Positions 7,108 through 14,262 of a stretch of 15,322 nt of DNA are shown piece after piece. A program made the translations under genes and the position numbers. Source of the DNA: Pseudomonadota bacterium. Its GTDB lineage: Bacteria > Pseudomonadota > Alphaproteobacteria > JAAXGF01. Every line of letters starts with the position of its first letter. Within the stretch, counting starts at the first letter, position 1. The notes beneath the pieces were generated by a model. It worked only from the letters and a program-made list of their open reading frames with translations, ran no database searches and was not told the origin of the DNA. Location: NCBI GenBank assembly GCA_022563655.1, contig JADFMW010000034.1, positions 1 to 15,322 on the forward strand. Reading direction: 5' to 3'.

Positions 7108-7530
7108 ATGGCCCAAGAGCACCTTCCAACCTTGAAATCCTGGTTCAATTCCACGCCCGAGGAGCGGGCCGCCAACCGCCGCCTGTTTTTCTCCTTCCGG
7201 GGCCGGACCAGCCGGCGAGCCTATTGGCAGTTCGCGGCCGTGTCGTCCGTCGCGTTCATGGCGCTGACCGCGCTGTTCGACCTGCCCCTCCGGCTCGGCG
7301 CGTTCGGCTTCACGGTGTTCGGCCTGCTGGTGTGCTGGGTCGTGCTCGCCATCAGCGTCAAGCGCTGCCACGACCGCGGGCGCTCGGGCTGGTTCCTGCT
7401 CGCCAACCTCATCCCCATCTTCGGCTCCCTGTGGGTGTTGGCGGAACTCGGGTTCCTGCCGGCCGCCGAAGCCGGCAACCGCTACGAGCTTGATCCCCCG
7501 GGGGTGCTTGCCAAAGCCGCCGACGGTTAA
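7108..7530 (+). CDS. DUF805 membrane protein
   Basis: 140 residues starting MAQEHLPTLK. The conserved DUF805 N-terminal motif FSFRGRTSRRAYW (about residues 31-43) is followed by two or three hydrophobic segments (about 44-60, 66-90 and 103-122). Between them lies the family signature KRCHDRGRSGWFLL. This makes it a small inner-membrane protein; the molecular function of DUF805 is not established. The C-terminus carries a short hydrophilic tail after AELGFLP. A frame extension to 7072 adds 12 residues without family support. It is convergent with the small charged protein gene, and the sequence between their stops holds a potential structured RNA. Confidence 0.85.
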   Translation: MAQEHLPTLKSWFNSTPEERAANRRLFFSFRGRTSRRAYWQFAAVSSVAFMALTALFDLPLRLGAFGFTVFGLLVCWVVLAISVKRCHDRGRSGWFLLANLIPIFGSLWVLAELGFLPAAEAGNRYELDPPGVLAKAADG

Positions 7531-7616
7531 AGCGGTCCCCCCGCCGCCCTGATCTCAGCGCTGGCCTGGATCCCGTGGCCTAGATCCCGGGGCAGTAGCC
7601 CGGGCAAAAGGAGGGC

Positions 7617-7693
7617 TGGCGGGCCGGCGCGGCTACGTCATGCCGCCGGCCAGATGGCTAAAGCAGCAAGGACGCAAGCCCGTTCCATGACGT
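7617..7693 (+). ncRNA. Candidate structured RNA with pseudoknot potential
   Basis: GGCCGGCG (7622-7629) pairs perfectly with CGCCGGCC (7644-7651), leaving a 14-nt loop. Eight loop bases, ACGTCATG (7635-7642), are perfectly complementary to CATGACGT (7686-7693), the geometry of an H-type pseudoknot with a 34-nt connector. Inside the connector, GGCT (7656-7659) can also pair with AGCC (7677-7680). The region lies between two convergent genes, so it would be a stand-alone or 3'-UTR RNA rather than a leader. It matches no family I can name. GC-rich DNA makes such helices fairly often, so confidence is low. Confidence 0.25.
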
Positions 7694-7744
7694 CGGGTAC
7701 AGAATCACGGTGCGCCCAGGCCTTGCCAGGCGCGAGACGACCAA

Positions 7745-7894
7745 TCAATCGTCGGTCGGCGCCTGCTCAGCCGTTTCCGCTCCCGCCTTCTTCTCCGCTC
7801 TTTCCTTCTTGGCCTTGAGTCGCGCGGCTTTCTTGGCGGCTTTCGCCCGGTCGCGTTCGAAGCGCTCGAATCTGTAGTTGGGCTTGCGAGCCAC
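7745..7894 (-). CDS. Small highly charged conserved alphaproteobacterial protein
   Basis: 49 residues from a GTG start: (M)ARKPNYRFERFERDRAKAA, then a Lys/Ala/Arg/Glu-rich stretch and an acidic end, TAEQAPTDD. The GTG is supported by an upstream AAGGGA/GGAG Shine-Dalgarno region. Short proteins beginning with ARKPNYxFER and followed by a basic alpha-helical or coiled-coil tail are, from my memory of annotated genomes, common as hypothetical proteins in alphaproteobacteria. The alternating basic and acidic residues predict one long amphipathic, possibly nucleic-acid-binding helix. No enzyme motif, signal peptide or membrane segment is present. It is convergent with the DUF805 gene and lies on the same strand as cspA, whose stop is 202 bp upstream of this gene's start. 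Function unknown. Confidence 0.75.
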   Translation of the reverse strand: MARKPNYRFERFERDRAKAAKKAARLKAKKERAEKKAGAETAEQAPTDD

Positions 7895-8096
7895 CTCCGT
7901 CCCTTCCGTCAGCCCGGTGACCCCAGCCCCTCACCCGGCAAACTTGTCGACGGGATCGAGCGATCATCGCGCAACGCCAAAACGTCGGCACGGCGCCACC
8001 ACCCCAGGCCCTCTCCAGAGACCCCGCCGAAGCGAGGCTGGTCCGGTTACGGGCTCGGGATGGGGGTGGCGGCGTGAAAGCGGAAAATCGCGCGCT

Positions 8097-8306
8097 TCAG
8101 TCCAGGATGACGAGGTTTTCCGCCGAGGATTTGCCATCACGGCCGGGCACGAGGTCGTACTGCACCTTTTGCCCCTCGCGAAGGCTCGTCAGTCCGGCAC
8201 GCTCAACCGCAGAGATGTGGACGAACGCGTCCTGGGATCCGTCGCTCGGCTGAATGAAGCCGTAGCCCTTGATCGGATTGAACCATTTCACCGATCCTGT
8301 AGCCAT
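8097..8306 (-). CDS. cspA: Cold-shock domain protein (CspA family)
   Basis: 69 residues, a complete single cold-shock domain. RNP1 appears as KGYGFIQP (residues about 13-20) and RNP2 as FVHIS (about 28-32), with the opening MATGSVKWFNPIKG typical of alphaproteobacterial family members. These aromatic and basic residues line the single-stranded RNA/DNA-binding face, and the protein acts as an RNA chaperone or transcription antiterminator. The start is set by a very good Shine-Dalgarno, GAAAGGA, 6 nt before the ATG. The upstream frame stays open for over 50 codons but lacks homology. The upstream intergenic region is long, which leaves room for the structured 5' leader usual for cold-shock mRNAs. 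Which csp paralogue it is cannot be told. Confidence 0.93.
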   Translation of the reverse strand: MATGSVKWFNPIKGYGFIQPSDGSQDAFVHISAVERAGLTSLREGQKVQYDLVPGRDGKSSAENLVILD

Positions 8307-8660
8307 ATCTAGTCCTTTCAAACGATCGAGTCGACGCGAGCTACTCCGCCCGGCGTCACGGGTTGTTAGGGTTCCACAATTTCTCGGGGTAACTCGGCTG
8401 GCGCAAGAGCGTCGATGAGAATACGCCAAGGCAGTGTGTAACCGTGGTCCCTTAATTGGCCCAGTCCGAGCCAATGTGCAAGCGGAATCAGCGGGACGGG
8501 CCCTTCGAATCCGAAGCCATGGGCGAATGACGCTGGGCGCAAACCCCCCGGTTTTCGCCGCGGCGGTCCGGCATCGCTAGGGAACTCGACGCCGTGCCCG
8601 CGACGCCGGCTGGCCTTGTCCGGGGGCCGCGACCGCGCCCCGTGCGAGGGTGGGGCGGGG
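8307..8660. other. Intergenic region between aspS and cspA
   Basis: 354 bp with no supported gene. It must contain the end of the aspS transcript and the promoter and 5' leader of cspA, both on the minus strand. The only strong structure seen is a hairpin at 8537-8558. A TTCGAATCC at 8504-8512 resembles a tRNA T-loop but has no surrounding tRNA fold. Confidence 0.5.
8537..8558 (-). terminator. Hairpin downstream of aspS, possible terminator
   Basis: GCGCAAACC (8537-8545) and GGTTTTCGC (8550-8558) form a 9-bp stem with one mismatch around a CCCC loop. It lies about 100 bp past the aspS stop on the transcribed strand. There is no clean U-tract after it, so a Rho-independent role is doubtful. 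Confidence 0.25.
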
Positions 8661-10448
8661 TCAGTCGCCCGCCTTGCGCTTGGGGGGCGGCGCGAGGCGG
8701 ATGTGGAGTTCCTTGAGCTGCGCCTCGGAGACCGGCGCCGGCGCGCCCATCATCAAGTCCTCGGCCTGCTGGTTCATCGGGAAGCCGATGACCTCGCGGA
8801 TGTTCGGCTCGTCGGCGAGCAGCATGACGATGCGGTCGATGCCCGGGGCGATGCCGCCGTGGGGAGGCGCGCCGTACTTGAACGCGCGATTGAGCGCCGG
8901 GAAGCGCAGCTCGACTTCGTCGCGGCCGTAGCCGGCGATCGCGAAGGCCTTGTACATCACGTCGGGCAGGTGGTTGCGGATGGCGCCGCTCGACAGCTCG
9001 ACCCCGTTGCAGACGATGTCGTACTGGTGGGCGAGGACCTCCAGCGGGTCCTTGGTCTCGAGCGCATCGAGCCCGCCCTGGGGCATCGAGAACGGGTTGT
9101 GGCTGAACTCGATCCGGCCGCTCTCTTGGTTGCGCTCGTACATCGGGTAGTCGACGACCCAGCAGAAGCGAAAGACGTCGGGCTCGATCAGCCCAAGCTC
9201 GGCGCCGATCCTGTTGCGCACGACGCCCGAGAACGCCTCGGCCGCGGCCCGTTGGTCGCACACGAAGAACACGGCGTCGCCGTCGTCCACGCCGGCCGCG
9301 GCCTTGATCGCCGCGAGACGCCCGTCGTCGAGCAGCTTGACGATCGGCCCCTTGCCCGCGCCGTCGGCGAAGACGATGTAACCGAGCCCCGCGGCGCCTT
9401 CCTCGCGCGCCCAGTCGTTGAGCTTGTCGAAGAAGCTGCGCGGCCGCGACGCCGCCTTGGGCGCCGGCACCGCGCGCACCACCGCGCCCTTCTCCACCGC
9501 GCGGGCGAAGATGCCGAAGCCCGATCCGCGGAACGCGTCGGTCACGTCGGCGATGACAAGCGGGTTGCGCAGATCGGGCTTGTCGGTGCCGTACTCACCC
9601 ATCGCATCGGCGTAGGTGATGCGCGGGAACGGCGGCTCGGTCACCTGGCGCTCGGTGAACTCGACAAACAGCCCGTGCAGCACCGGCTCGAGGGCGGCGC
9701 ACACGTCGTCCTGCTCGACGAACGACATCTCGATGTCGAGCTGGTAGAACTCGCCCGGCGAGCGATCGGCGCGGGCGTCCTCGTCGCGGAAGCACGGCGC
9801 GATCTGGAAATAGCGGTCGAAACCGGCGACCATGAAGAGCTGCTTGAACTGCTGCGGCGCCTGGGGCAGCGCGTAGAACGCGCCGGGATGCAGCCGGCTC
9901 GGCACCAGGAAGTCGCGCGCCCCCTCGGGCGAGCTGGCGGTGAGGATGGGCGTCTGGAACTCGGTGAAGCCTTGCTCGATCATGCGCCTGCGAATGCTGG
10001 CGATGATCCGCGAGCGCAGCATGATGTTGCGCTGCATCTTTTCGCGCCTGAGATCAAGGAAGCGGTAGCGCAGACGTGTCTCCTCCGGGTATTCCTGATC
10101 GCCATGAACCTGCAGCGGCAGCGATTCCGCCATCGACTGGACCTGGAAGTCCTCGATGGTCACCTCGACCTCGCCGGTGGCGAGCTTGGGGTTGACCGTC
10201 TCGGCGCTGCGCGCCACCACCTTGCCGGTGATCGTCACCACGCTCTCGGGCCGCACCGTCTCGATGGCGGCGAACGCGGGGCGATCGACGTCGATCACGC
10301 ACTGGGTGAGGCCGTAGTGGTCGCGCAGGTCGACGAACAACAGGTTGCCGTGATCGCGCTTGCGGTGGACCCAGCCCGAGAGCCGGGCGGTCCGGCCGAC
10401 GTGCTCGCGCCTGAGTTCGCCGCAGGTATGGGTTCGATAGCGGTGCAT
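8661..10448 (-). CDS. aspS: Aspartyl-tRNA synthetase, probably non-discriminating (Asp/Asn)
   Basis: 595 residues, the full length of a bacterial AspRS. In order: the N-terminal OB-fold anticodon-binding domain (about 1-110); class II motif 1 region; motif 2 FRDEDARADRSPGEFYQLDIE; the bacterial GAD insertion domain (about 300-410); and motif 3 GIAPGIDRIVMLL near the C-terminus. It attaches aspartate to tRNA-Asp in the cytosol. The OB-fold contains RKRDHGN with His33, where E. coli AspRS has Leu. From published work on Pseudomonas and Thermus enzymes, His at this site goes with non-discriminating AspRS, which also charges tRNA-Asn and relies on GatCAB for amidation. The start has GAGG 7 nt upstream. 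It is divergent from rnd, separated by 134 bp with a perfect TTGACA on the aspS side. Confidence 0.97.
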   Translation of the reverse strand: MHRYRTHTCGELRREHVGRTARLSGWVHRKRDHGNLLFVDLRDHYGLTQCVIDVDRPAFAAIETVRPESVVTITGKVVARSAETVNPKLATGEVEVTIEDFQVQSMAESLPLQVHGDQEYPEETRLRYRFLDLRREKMQRNIMLRSRIIASIRRRMIEQGFTEFQTPILTASSPEGARDFLVPSRLHPGAFYALPQAPQQFKQLFMVAGFDRYFQIAPCFRDEDARADRSPGEFYQLDIEMSFVEQDDVCAALEPVLHGLFVEFTERQVTEPPFPRITYADAMGEYGTDKPDLRNPLVIADVTDAFRGSGFGIFARAVEKGAVVRAVPAPKAASRPRSFFDKLNDWAREEGAAGLGYIVFADGAGKGPIVKLLDDGRLAAIKAAAGVDDGDAVFFVCDQRAAAEAFSGVVRNRIGAELGLIEPDVFRFCWVVDYPMYERNQESGRIEFSHNPFSMPQGGLDALETKDPLEVLAHQYDIVCNGVELSSGAIRNHLPDVMYKAFAIAGYGRDEVELRFPALNRAFKYGAPPHGGIAPGIDRIVMLLADEPNIREVIGFPMNQQAEDLMMGAPAPVSEAQLKELHIRLAPPPKRKAGD

Positions 10449-10505
10449 TCCCGCGCCTCATCGCGCCGTGTCCGAGGCGCCCCACGCCCGAGGCGCGCGA
10501 GCGGA

Positions 10506-10534
10506 AAAGCGCACGGAACCCCACCCGTTGTCAA
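10506..10534 (-). promoter_or_regulatory. Candidate aspS promoter
   Basis: On the minus strand a perfect TTGACA (10529-10534) lies 80 bp before the aspS start. With a 17-nt spacer the -10 position reads CGCTTT (10506-10511), a poor hexamer, though alphaproteobacterial promoters often depend mainly on TTGAC. It lies in the divergent aspS/rnd intergenic region. Confidence 0.35.
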
Positions 10535-10582
10535 GAATCGTAAGGCCGCAAGCCAGCGCCGCGGGGGCGCGGCGGGAGCGCG

Positions 10583-11752
10583 ATGGACCTGATCACCACC
10601 ACCGACGACCTCGCCGCCCTGTGCCGGCGGCTGGGCGATGCCGAGTATGTCGCGGTCGACACCGAGTTCATGCGCGAGCGCACGTTCTGGCCGCGGCTTT
10701 GCCTGGTGCAGGTGGCGGCAAACGACGAGGCGGTGGCGATCGATCCGCTCGCCGAGGGCATCGACCTCGCGCCGCTTCACGAGCTGCTAGGCGATGCGCG
10801 CCTACTCAAGGTTTTCCACGCCGCGCGGCAGGACTGCGAAGTGCTGCACCATCTCAGCGGCCGCGTGCCTGCGCCTCTGTTCGACACCCAGGTCGCGGCG
10901 ATGGTGTGCGGCCTGGGCGACTCGGTCTCTTACGCGTCGCTGGCGGCGACCTTGGCCAAGGCGCGCATCGACAAGTCCTCGCGCTTTACCGACTGGTCGC
11001 GCCGGCCGTTGACCAAGCGGCAGCTGAGCTACGCGATCGACGACGTGCGCCATTTGCGCCTGATCTACGAGCGCCTCTCGCGGCGGCTCGAGAGCAGCGG
11101 CCGCGCCGGCTGGGTCGCCGAGGAGATGACCACGCTGACCGATCCGCGCCAGTACGAGCAGCGCCCCGAGGACGCGTGGCGCCGCATCAAGTCGCGCTCC
11201 AGCGACCGGCGTTTTCTCGCCATCTTGCGCGAGGTCGCCGCCTGGCGCGAGCAGCGGGCGCAGGAGCGCGACCTGCCCCGCAACTGGGTGGTACGCGACG
11301 AAGCGCTGCTCGAGATCGCCGCCCACGCGCCGGACTCTCTCGAGGACCTCGCCCACACGCGGGGCTTGAGTCAAACGAGCGTAAAGGGGTCGATGGGGCG
11401 CGGCATTCTCGCCGCGGTCGAGCGCGGGCGCGCGCTTCCCGAGGCCGAGTGTCCGCGGGTCGACAAGCCGCGGCAGGCGCCGCGCGGCGCCGGCCCGGTG
11501 GCCGATCTGCTCAAGGTGCTGCTCAAGCTGAAGTGCGACGAGCACGGCGTCGCCCAGCGCCTGGTCGCCAGCGTCGCCGACCTCGAGCGCATCGCCGGCG
11601 AGGATGCGCCCGACGTGCCCGCCCTGCGCGGCTGGCGCCGCGAGATCTTCGGCGCCGACGCGCTGGCGGTGAAACAAGGTAAGCTTACGCTGGTGGTGCG
11701 CGACCGGCGCGTCATCCTGGCGTCGCTCGACCAGGACGGGCCGGCCGACTAA
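10583..11752 (+). CDS. rnd: Ribonuclease D
   Basis: 389 residues. DEDDy-type 3'-5' exonuclease domain: ExoI AVDTEF (D26, E28), ExoII FHAARQD (D84), and ExoIII YAIDDV (Y150, D154). These four acids hold the two metal ions and the Tyr helps catalysis. About residues 205-290 form the first HRDC domain (RRFLAILREVAAWREQRAQ, PRNWVVRDEALLEIA), and a second helical domain follows. The family trims 3' ends of tRNA precursors and other small structured RNAs. The ATG has GGGAG 5 nt upstream. It is divergent from aspS. Its final codons and stop lie inside a 39-bp repeat that occurs again at the end of the next gene. Confidence 0.95.
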   Translation: MDLITTTDDLAALCRRLGDAEYVAVDTEFMRERTFWPRLCLVQVAANDEAVAIDPLAEGIDLAPLHELLGDARLLKVFHAARQDCEVLHHLSGRVPAPLFDTQVAAMVCGLGDSVSYASLAATLAKARIDKSSRFTDWSRRPLTKRQLSYAIDDVRHLRLIYERLSRRLESSGRAGWVAEEMTTLTDPRQYEQRPEDAWRRIKSRSSDRRFLAILREVAAWREQRAQERDLPRNWVVRDEALLEIAAHAPDSLEDLAHTRGLSQTSVKGSMGRGILAAVERGRALPEAECPRVDKPRQAPRGAGPVADLLKVLLKLKCDEHGVAQRLVASVADLERIAGEDAPDVPALRGWRREIFGADALAVKQGKLTLVVRDRRVILASLDQDGPAD

Positions 11753-11776
11753 CCGCGCGGAGGCCCGCCCGGACGC
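11738..11776 (+). repeat. 39-bp dispersed repeat, copy 1 (across the rnd stop codon)
   Basis: This matches 12707-12745 at 36 of 39 positions. It begins GGGCCGGC, includes the rnd stop (TAA) and contains the palindrome CCGCGCGG followed by GAGGCCCGCC. Immediately overlapping it, a 12-bp unit GCCCGCCCGGAC is perfectly tandem (11763-11774 and 11775-11786). Confidence 0.85.
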
Positions 11777-11887
11777 CCGCCCGGACGAGCTGGCGCCGGT
11801 GGACTTCGCGCTGCCGGCATGGTTGACTACCAGCGCACGTTACCCGCGCGTGGAGCTCCGCGCGAGCTTGGGTTGAGGCGTTTTGTA

Positions 11888-12721
11888 ATGCGCTCGAAGA
11901 GCCAGGTCCAGCCATCGTCGGCGCGGTCGTCCGGTCACGAGGAGACGGCTGCGGAGGCGCGGCGCCTCATCCGGGCCGGGGCGCACGACGGCCACACCGC
12001 GGGCATGGCGCCGGATTACGTGCAAGGCAACCTAGTCGTCCTGCCGGCCGCCATGGCGGCCGACTTCGCCAGCTATTGTCAGCGCAATCCCAAGCCCTGC
12101 CCGCTGCTCGCGGCGTCGAAGCCGGGCGATCCCCGGCTGCCGACGCTGGGCGATGACCTCGACATCCGCACCGATGTGCCCCGCTACCGGGTGTTTCGCG
12201 ACGGCCAAGCGGTGGACGAGCCGACCGACATCACCTCGCTGTGGCGCGACGACTTCGTCGCCTTCGTGCTTGGCTGCTCGTTCTCGTTCGAGCAGACGCT
12301 GCTCGGCGACGGCGTGCCGCTGCGCCACATCGCCGCCGGAACCAACGTGCCGATGTACCGGACCAACATCGACACCAACCCGGCCGGTCCGTTTCGCGGC
12401 AAGATGGTGGTGTCGATGCGGCCGTTCAGGGCGGCCGACGCCATCCGCGCGATTCAGATCACCTCGCGCTTCGACGTGGCGCATGGGGCGCCGGTGCACA
12501 TCGGCGATCCGGCGCTCATCGGCATCTCCGACCTGGGCCGGCCCGACGAGGGCGACAGCGTCGAGGTGCGCGACGATGAAATCCCGGTTTTCTGGGCCTG
12601 CGGCGTGACCCCGCAGGTCGCCATCGAGCAGGCGCGCCCGCCTGTCTGCATCACCCACAAGCCGGGCTGCATGGTCATCACCGATCTCAGAAGCTCGGCC
12701 GTGGCCGGGCCGGACGACTGA
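11888..12721 (+). CDS. Putative hydro-lyase, DUF1445/UPF0317 (YcsI-type)
   Basis: 277 residues, close to the usual size of about 260-270. Family landmarks are RRLIRAGAHDGHTAGMAPDY with VQGNLVVLP at the N-terminus, FVLGCSFSFEQTLL in the middle, and NVPMYRTNIDTNPAGPF with KMVVSMRP. FWACGVTPQ and THKPGCMVITD follow near the end. Members include proteins annotated as hydro-lyases and D-glutamate cyclase-like enzymes; the substrate here is unknown. No signal peptide. I start at the ATG at 11888, with GAGG 9 nt upstream; a 23-residue extension to 11819 lacks homology and a ribosome-binding site. The gene has the same strand as rnd and is convergent with mobA (28-bp gap). It is bracketed by the two copies of a 39-bp repeat, one of which contains its own stop codon. 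Confidence 0.88.
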   Translation: MRSKSQVQPSSARSSGHEETAAEARRLIRAGAHDGHTAGMAPDYVQGNLVVLPAAMAADFASYCQRNPKPCPLLAASKPGDPRLPTLGDDLDIRTDVPRYRVFRDGQAVDEPTDITSLWRDDFVAFVLGCSFSFEQTLLGDGVPLRHIAAGTNVPMYRTNIDTNPAGPFRGKMVVSMRPFRAADAIRAIQITSRFDVAHGAPVHIGDPALIGISDLGRPDEGDSVEVRDDEIPVFWACGVTPQVAIEQARPPVCITHKPGCMVITDLRSSAVAGPDD

Positions 12722-12745
12722 CCGCGCGGAGGCCCGCCGGGACGC
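12707..12745 (+). repeat. 39-bp dispersed repeat, copy 2 (across the DUF1445 stop codon)
   Basis: 36 of 39 positions match 11738-11776. The three differences include the stop codon itself (TGA here, TAA in copy 1). Both copies start in the last codons of a gene, so rnd ends ...GPAD and DUF1445 ends ...GPDD. The segment between the copies is 930 bp and contains only the DUF1445 gene. Confidence 0.85.
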
Positions 12746-12749
12746 TCGA

Positions 12750-13391
12750 TCAGGCTGCGGCGTCTTCGAGCCGGGCGTGCAGCGCCTCGGCTTTCGCGAG
12801 GTCGGCGGGGCGGTTGATGTTGAAGAACGGGTCCACGGGGTCGTGGGCGAACTCGGCCACGGCCAAGCGGTAGCGCGCGGTCCATACGTCGACCTTGCGG
12901 ATGCCCTCGTCGGTCAGCGCGCGGCGCAGGTCGCCGGCAAGCCGCACCGGCCACAGGCCGAACACCGGATGCGCCCGCCCGGCGCTCGCGGCGCAGGCCA
13001 TGTCGGCGCCCTCGTCCTCGACCGCGGCCATCAGCCGCGCGACCAGGTCCGCCGGCAGGAACGGCGCGTCGGTGGCGAAGCTCGCGACCCACGGGCAGTC
13101 CGGCGCGAACTCCGCCGCCCACTCGAGGCCGGTCAGCACGCCGGCGAGGGGACCGGCAAAGCCCGCGACCACGTCGGCGACCACCTCGAGGCCGTACTCG
13201 GCGAAGCGCGCGGGATCGCCGTTGGCGTTGAGCGCGAGCACGCGAACCTGCGGCCTCGCGCGGGCGATGACCCGCGCCAGGACGGTCTCGCCGCCCAGCG
13301 TGAGCAACGTCTTATCGCCGCCGCCCAAGCGCCGCGAGCGCCCCCCGGCGAGCAGCACGCCGGCGACGCCGGCGGCCGGCTCAGGCCGCAT
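12750..13391 (-). CDS. mobA: Molybdenum cofactor guanylyltransferase
   Basis: 213 residues. It transfers GMP from GTP to molybdopterin-Mo, making the guanine dinucleotide cofactor used by DMSO-reductase-family enzymes such as formate dehydrogenases. Seen motifs: the nucleotide-binding LLAGGRSRRLGGGDKTLL (12-30, family LAGGxSxRMGxDK, with Leu in place of Met), FATDAPFLPADL with the Mg-binding Asp (family CDxPFL), AHPVFGLWP, and the closing FNINRPADL. The ATG at 13391 lies inside the end of fdhD and overlaps it by 11 bp, so the two genes are probably translationally coupled. It is convergent with the DUF1445 gene. Confidence 0.93.
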   Translation of the reverse strand: MRPEPAAGVAGVLLAGGRSRRLGGGDKTLLTLGGETVLARVIARARPQVRVLALNANGDPARFAEYGLEVVADVVAGFAGPLAGVLTGLEWAAEFAPDCPWVASFATDAPFLPADLVARLMAAVEDEGADMACAASAGRAHPVFGLWPVRLAGDLRRALTDEGIRKVDVWTARYRLAVAEFAHDPVDPFFNINRPADLAKAEALHARLEDAAA

Positions 13392-14262
13392 CGCCGTCGG
13401 CCAGGCCCGCCTTGCGCTGGATCGCGCGGGGCTCCTGCCAGACCTGGCTCAAATCGGCGTCGTAGACGATGCGCTGCTCGCCCGAGAGCGCGATGAAGCG
13501 CTTGCCCTTGGCGCGGCCGATCAGCGTCAGATTGGCCTGGCGCGCGAGCGCCACCCCCCAGGCGGTGAAGCCCGAGCGCGACATCAGGATCGGGATCTCC
13601 ATCTGCACCGTCTTGATGACCATCTCGCTGGTCAGCCGCCCGGTGGTGTAGAACAGCTTGCCCGCGGGCGCGATGCGCTCGAGGAACATGTAGCCGGCGA
13701 TCTTGTCGATCGCGTTGTGGCGGCCGACGTCCTCCATGTAGAAGAGCGGCCGGTCCGCCTCGCACAGCACGCAGCCGTGAATCGCGCCCGCCGTCAGATA
13801 GAGGCTGGGCTGGGTGTTGATCTTGCGGCTCAGGCTGTAGAGCCAGGAGGTTTTGACGACCACGTCCCGGGGCAATCGCACGCTATCGATATGCTCCATC
13901 AGGTCGCCGAAAGCGGTGCCCTGAGCGCAGCCCGAGGTGAGCGTTTTCTTGCGCAATTTTTCTTCGTAATCGGTCTTGCGCCGCGTGCGCACGACAATGG
14001 TCTCGATATCCTCTTCATAGGCGACCGCCGTCACCCTGTCGTCGGGCAGCAGCATGCGCTGGTTCAGGAGATAGCCGAGGGCGAGATATTCGGGATAATC
14101 GCGAATCGTCATCACCGTGACGATCTCCTGCGCGTTGAGAAAGATCGTCAGCGGGCGCTCCTCGATCACGTTGAGGCGCATTTCCTTGCCATCCTGATCC
14201 AGCCCGCGCATCTCGCGCGTCAGGCTGGGGTCTCCGGGATCGGGCTTGACGGTGAATTCCAC
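13381..14262 (-). CDS. fdhD: Formate dehydrogenase accessory sulfurtransferase FdhD
   Basis: 293 residues. FdhD takes sulfur from a cysteine desulfurase and passes it to the molybdenum cofactor so that formate dehydrogenase becomes active. Family marks are YPEYLALGYLLNQ (56-68), LTSGCAQGTAFGD (108-120), MEDVGRHNAIDKIAG (176-190), FYTTGRLTSEMVIK and SRSGFTAWGVALA. The E. coli CxxC (C121/C124) is represented here only by C112; the second Cys is Gly. Another CxxC, HGCVLCE (C164, C167), sits just before EDVGRHN, where E. coli has none. The start is GTG, backed by a very strong AAGGAGG 4 nt upstream. It heads an fdhD-mobA operon. No formate dehydrogenase gene lies in the window, although one may lie beyond it. 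Confidence 0.95.
   Translation of the reverse strand: MEFTVKPDPGDPSLTREMRGLDQDGKEMRLNVIEERPLTIFLNAQEIVTVMTIRDYPEYLALGYLLNQRMLLPDDRVTAVAYEEDIETIVVRTRRKTDYEEKLRKKTLTSGCAQGTAFGDLMEHIDSVRLPRDVVVKTSWLYSLSRKINTQPSLYLTAGAIHGCVLCEADRPLFYMEDVGRHNAIDKIAGYMFLERIAPAGKLFYTTGRLTSEMVIKTVQMEIPILMSRSGFTAWGVALARQANLTLIGRAKGKRFIALSGEQRIVYDADLSQVWQEPRAIQRKAGLADGDAA

Noticed and set aside
7141..7153. GGTTCAATTCCAC, another T-loop-like string.
   Set aside because: It is coding sequence of the DUF805 gene (residues around WFNST).
7656..7703. Resemblance to a cyclic-di-GMP-I (GEMM) riboswitch core (GGCTAAA ... GGACGCAAGCC ... CGGGT).
   Set aside because: The usual tetraloop hairpin and receptor helix are missing, and no plus-strand gene follows within 2.8 kb, so there would be nothing to control.
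8504..8512. TTCGAATCC resembling a tRNA T-loop.
   Set aside because: No acceptor stem, anticodon arm or D-arm can be fitted around it on either strand.
8616..10592. A 658-codon open frame on the plus strand.
   Set aside because: It is the antisense shadow of aspS, rich in Arg/Gly/Ala with no domain; GC-rich codon structure keeps the opposite frame open.
11738..12745. Integron cassette with attC sites as an explanation for the repeats.
   Set aside because: No GTTRRRY/RYYYAAC core sites, no integrase in the window, and the repeat starts inside coding sequence.
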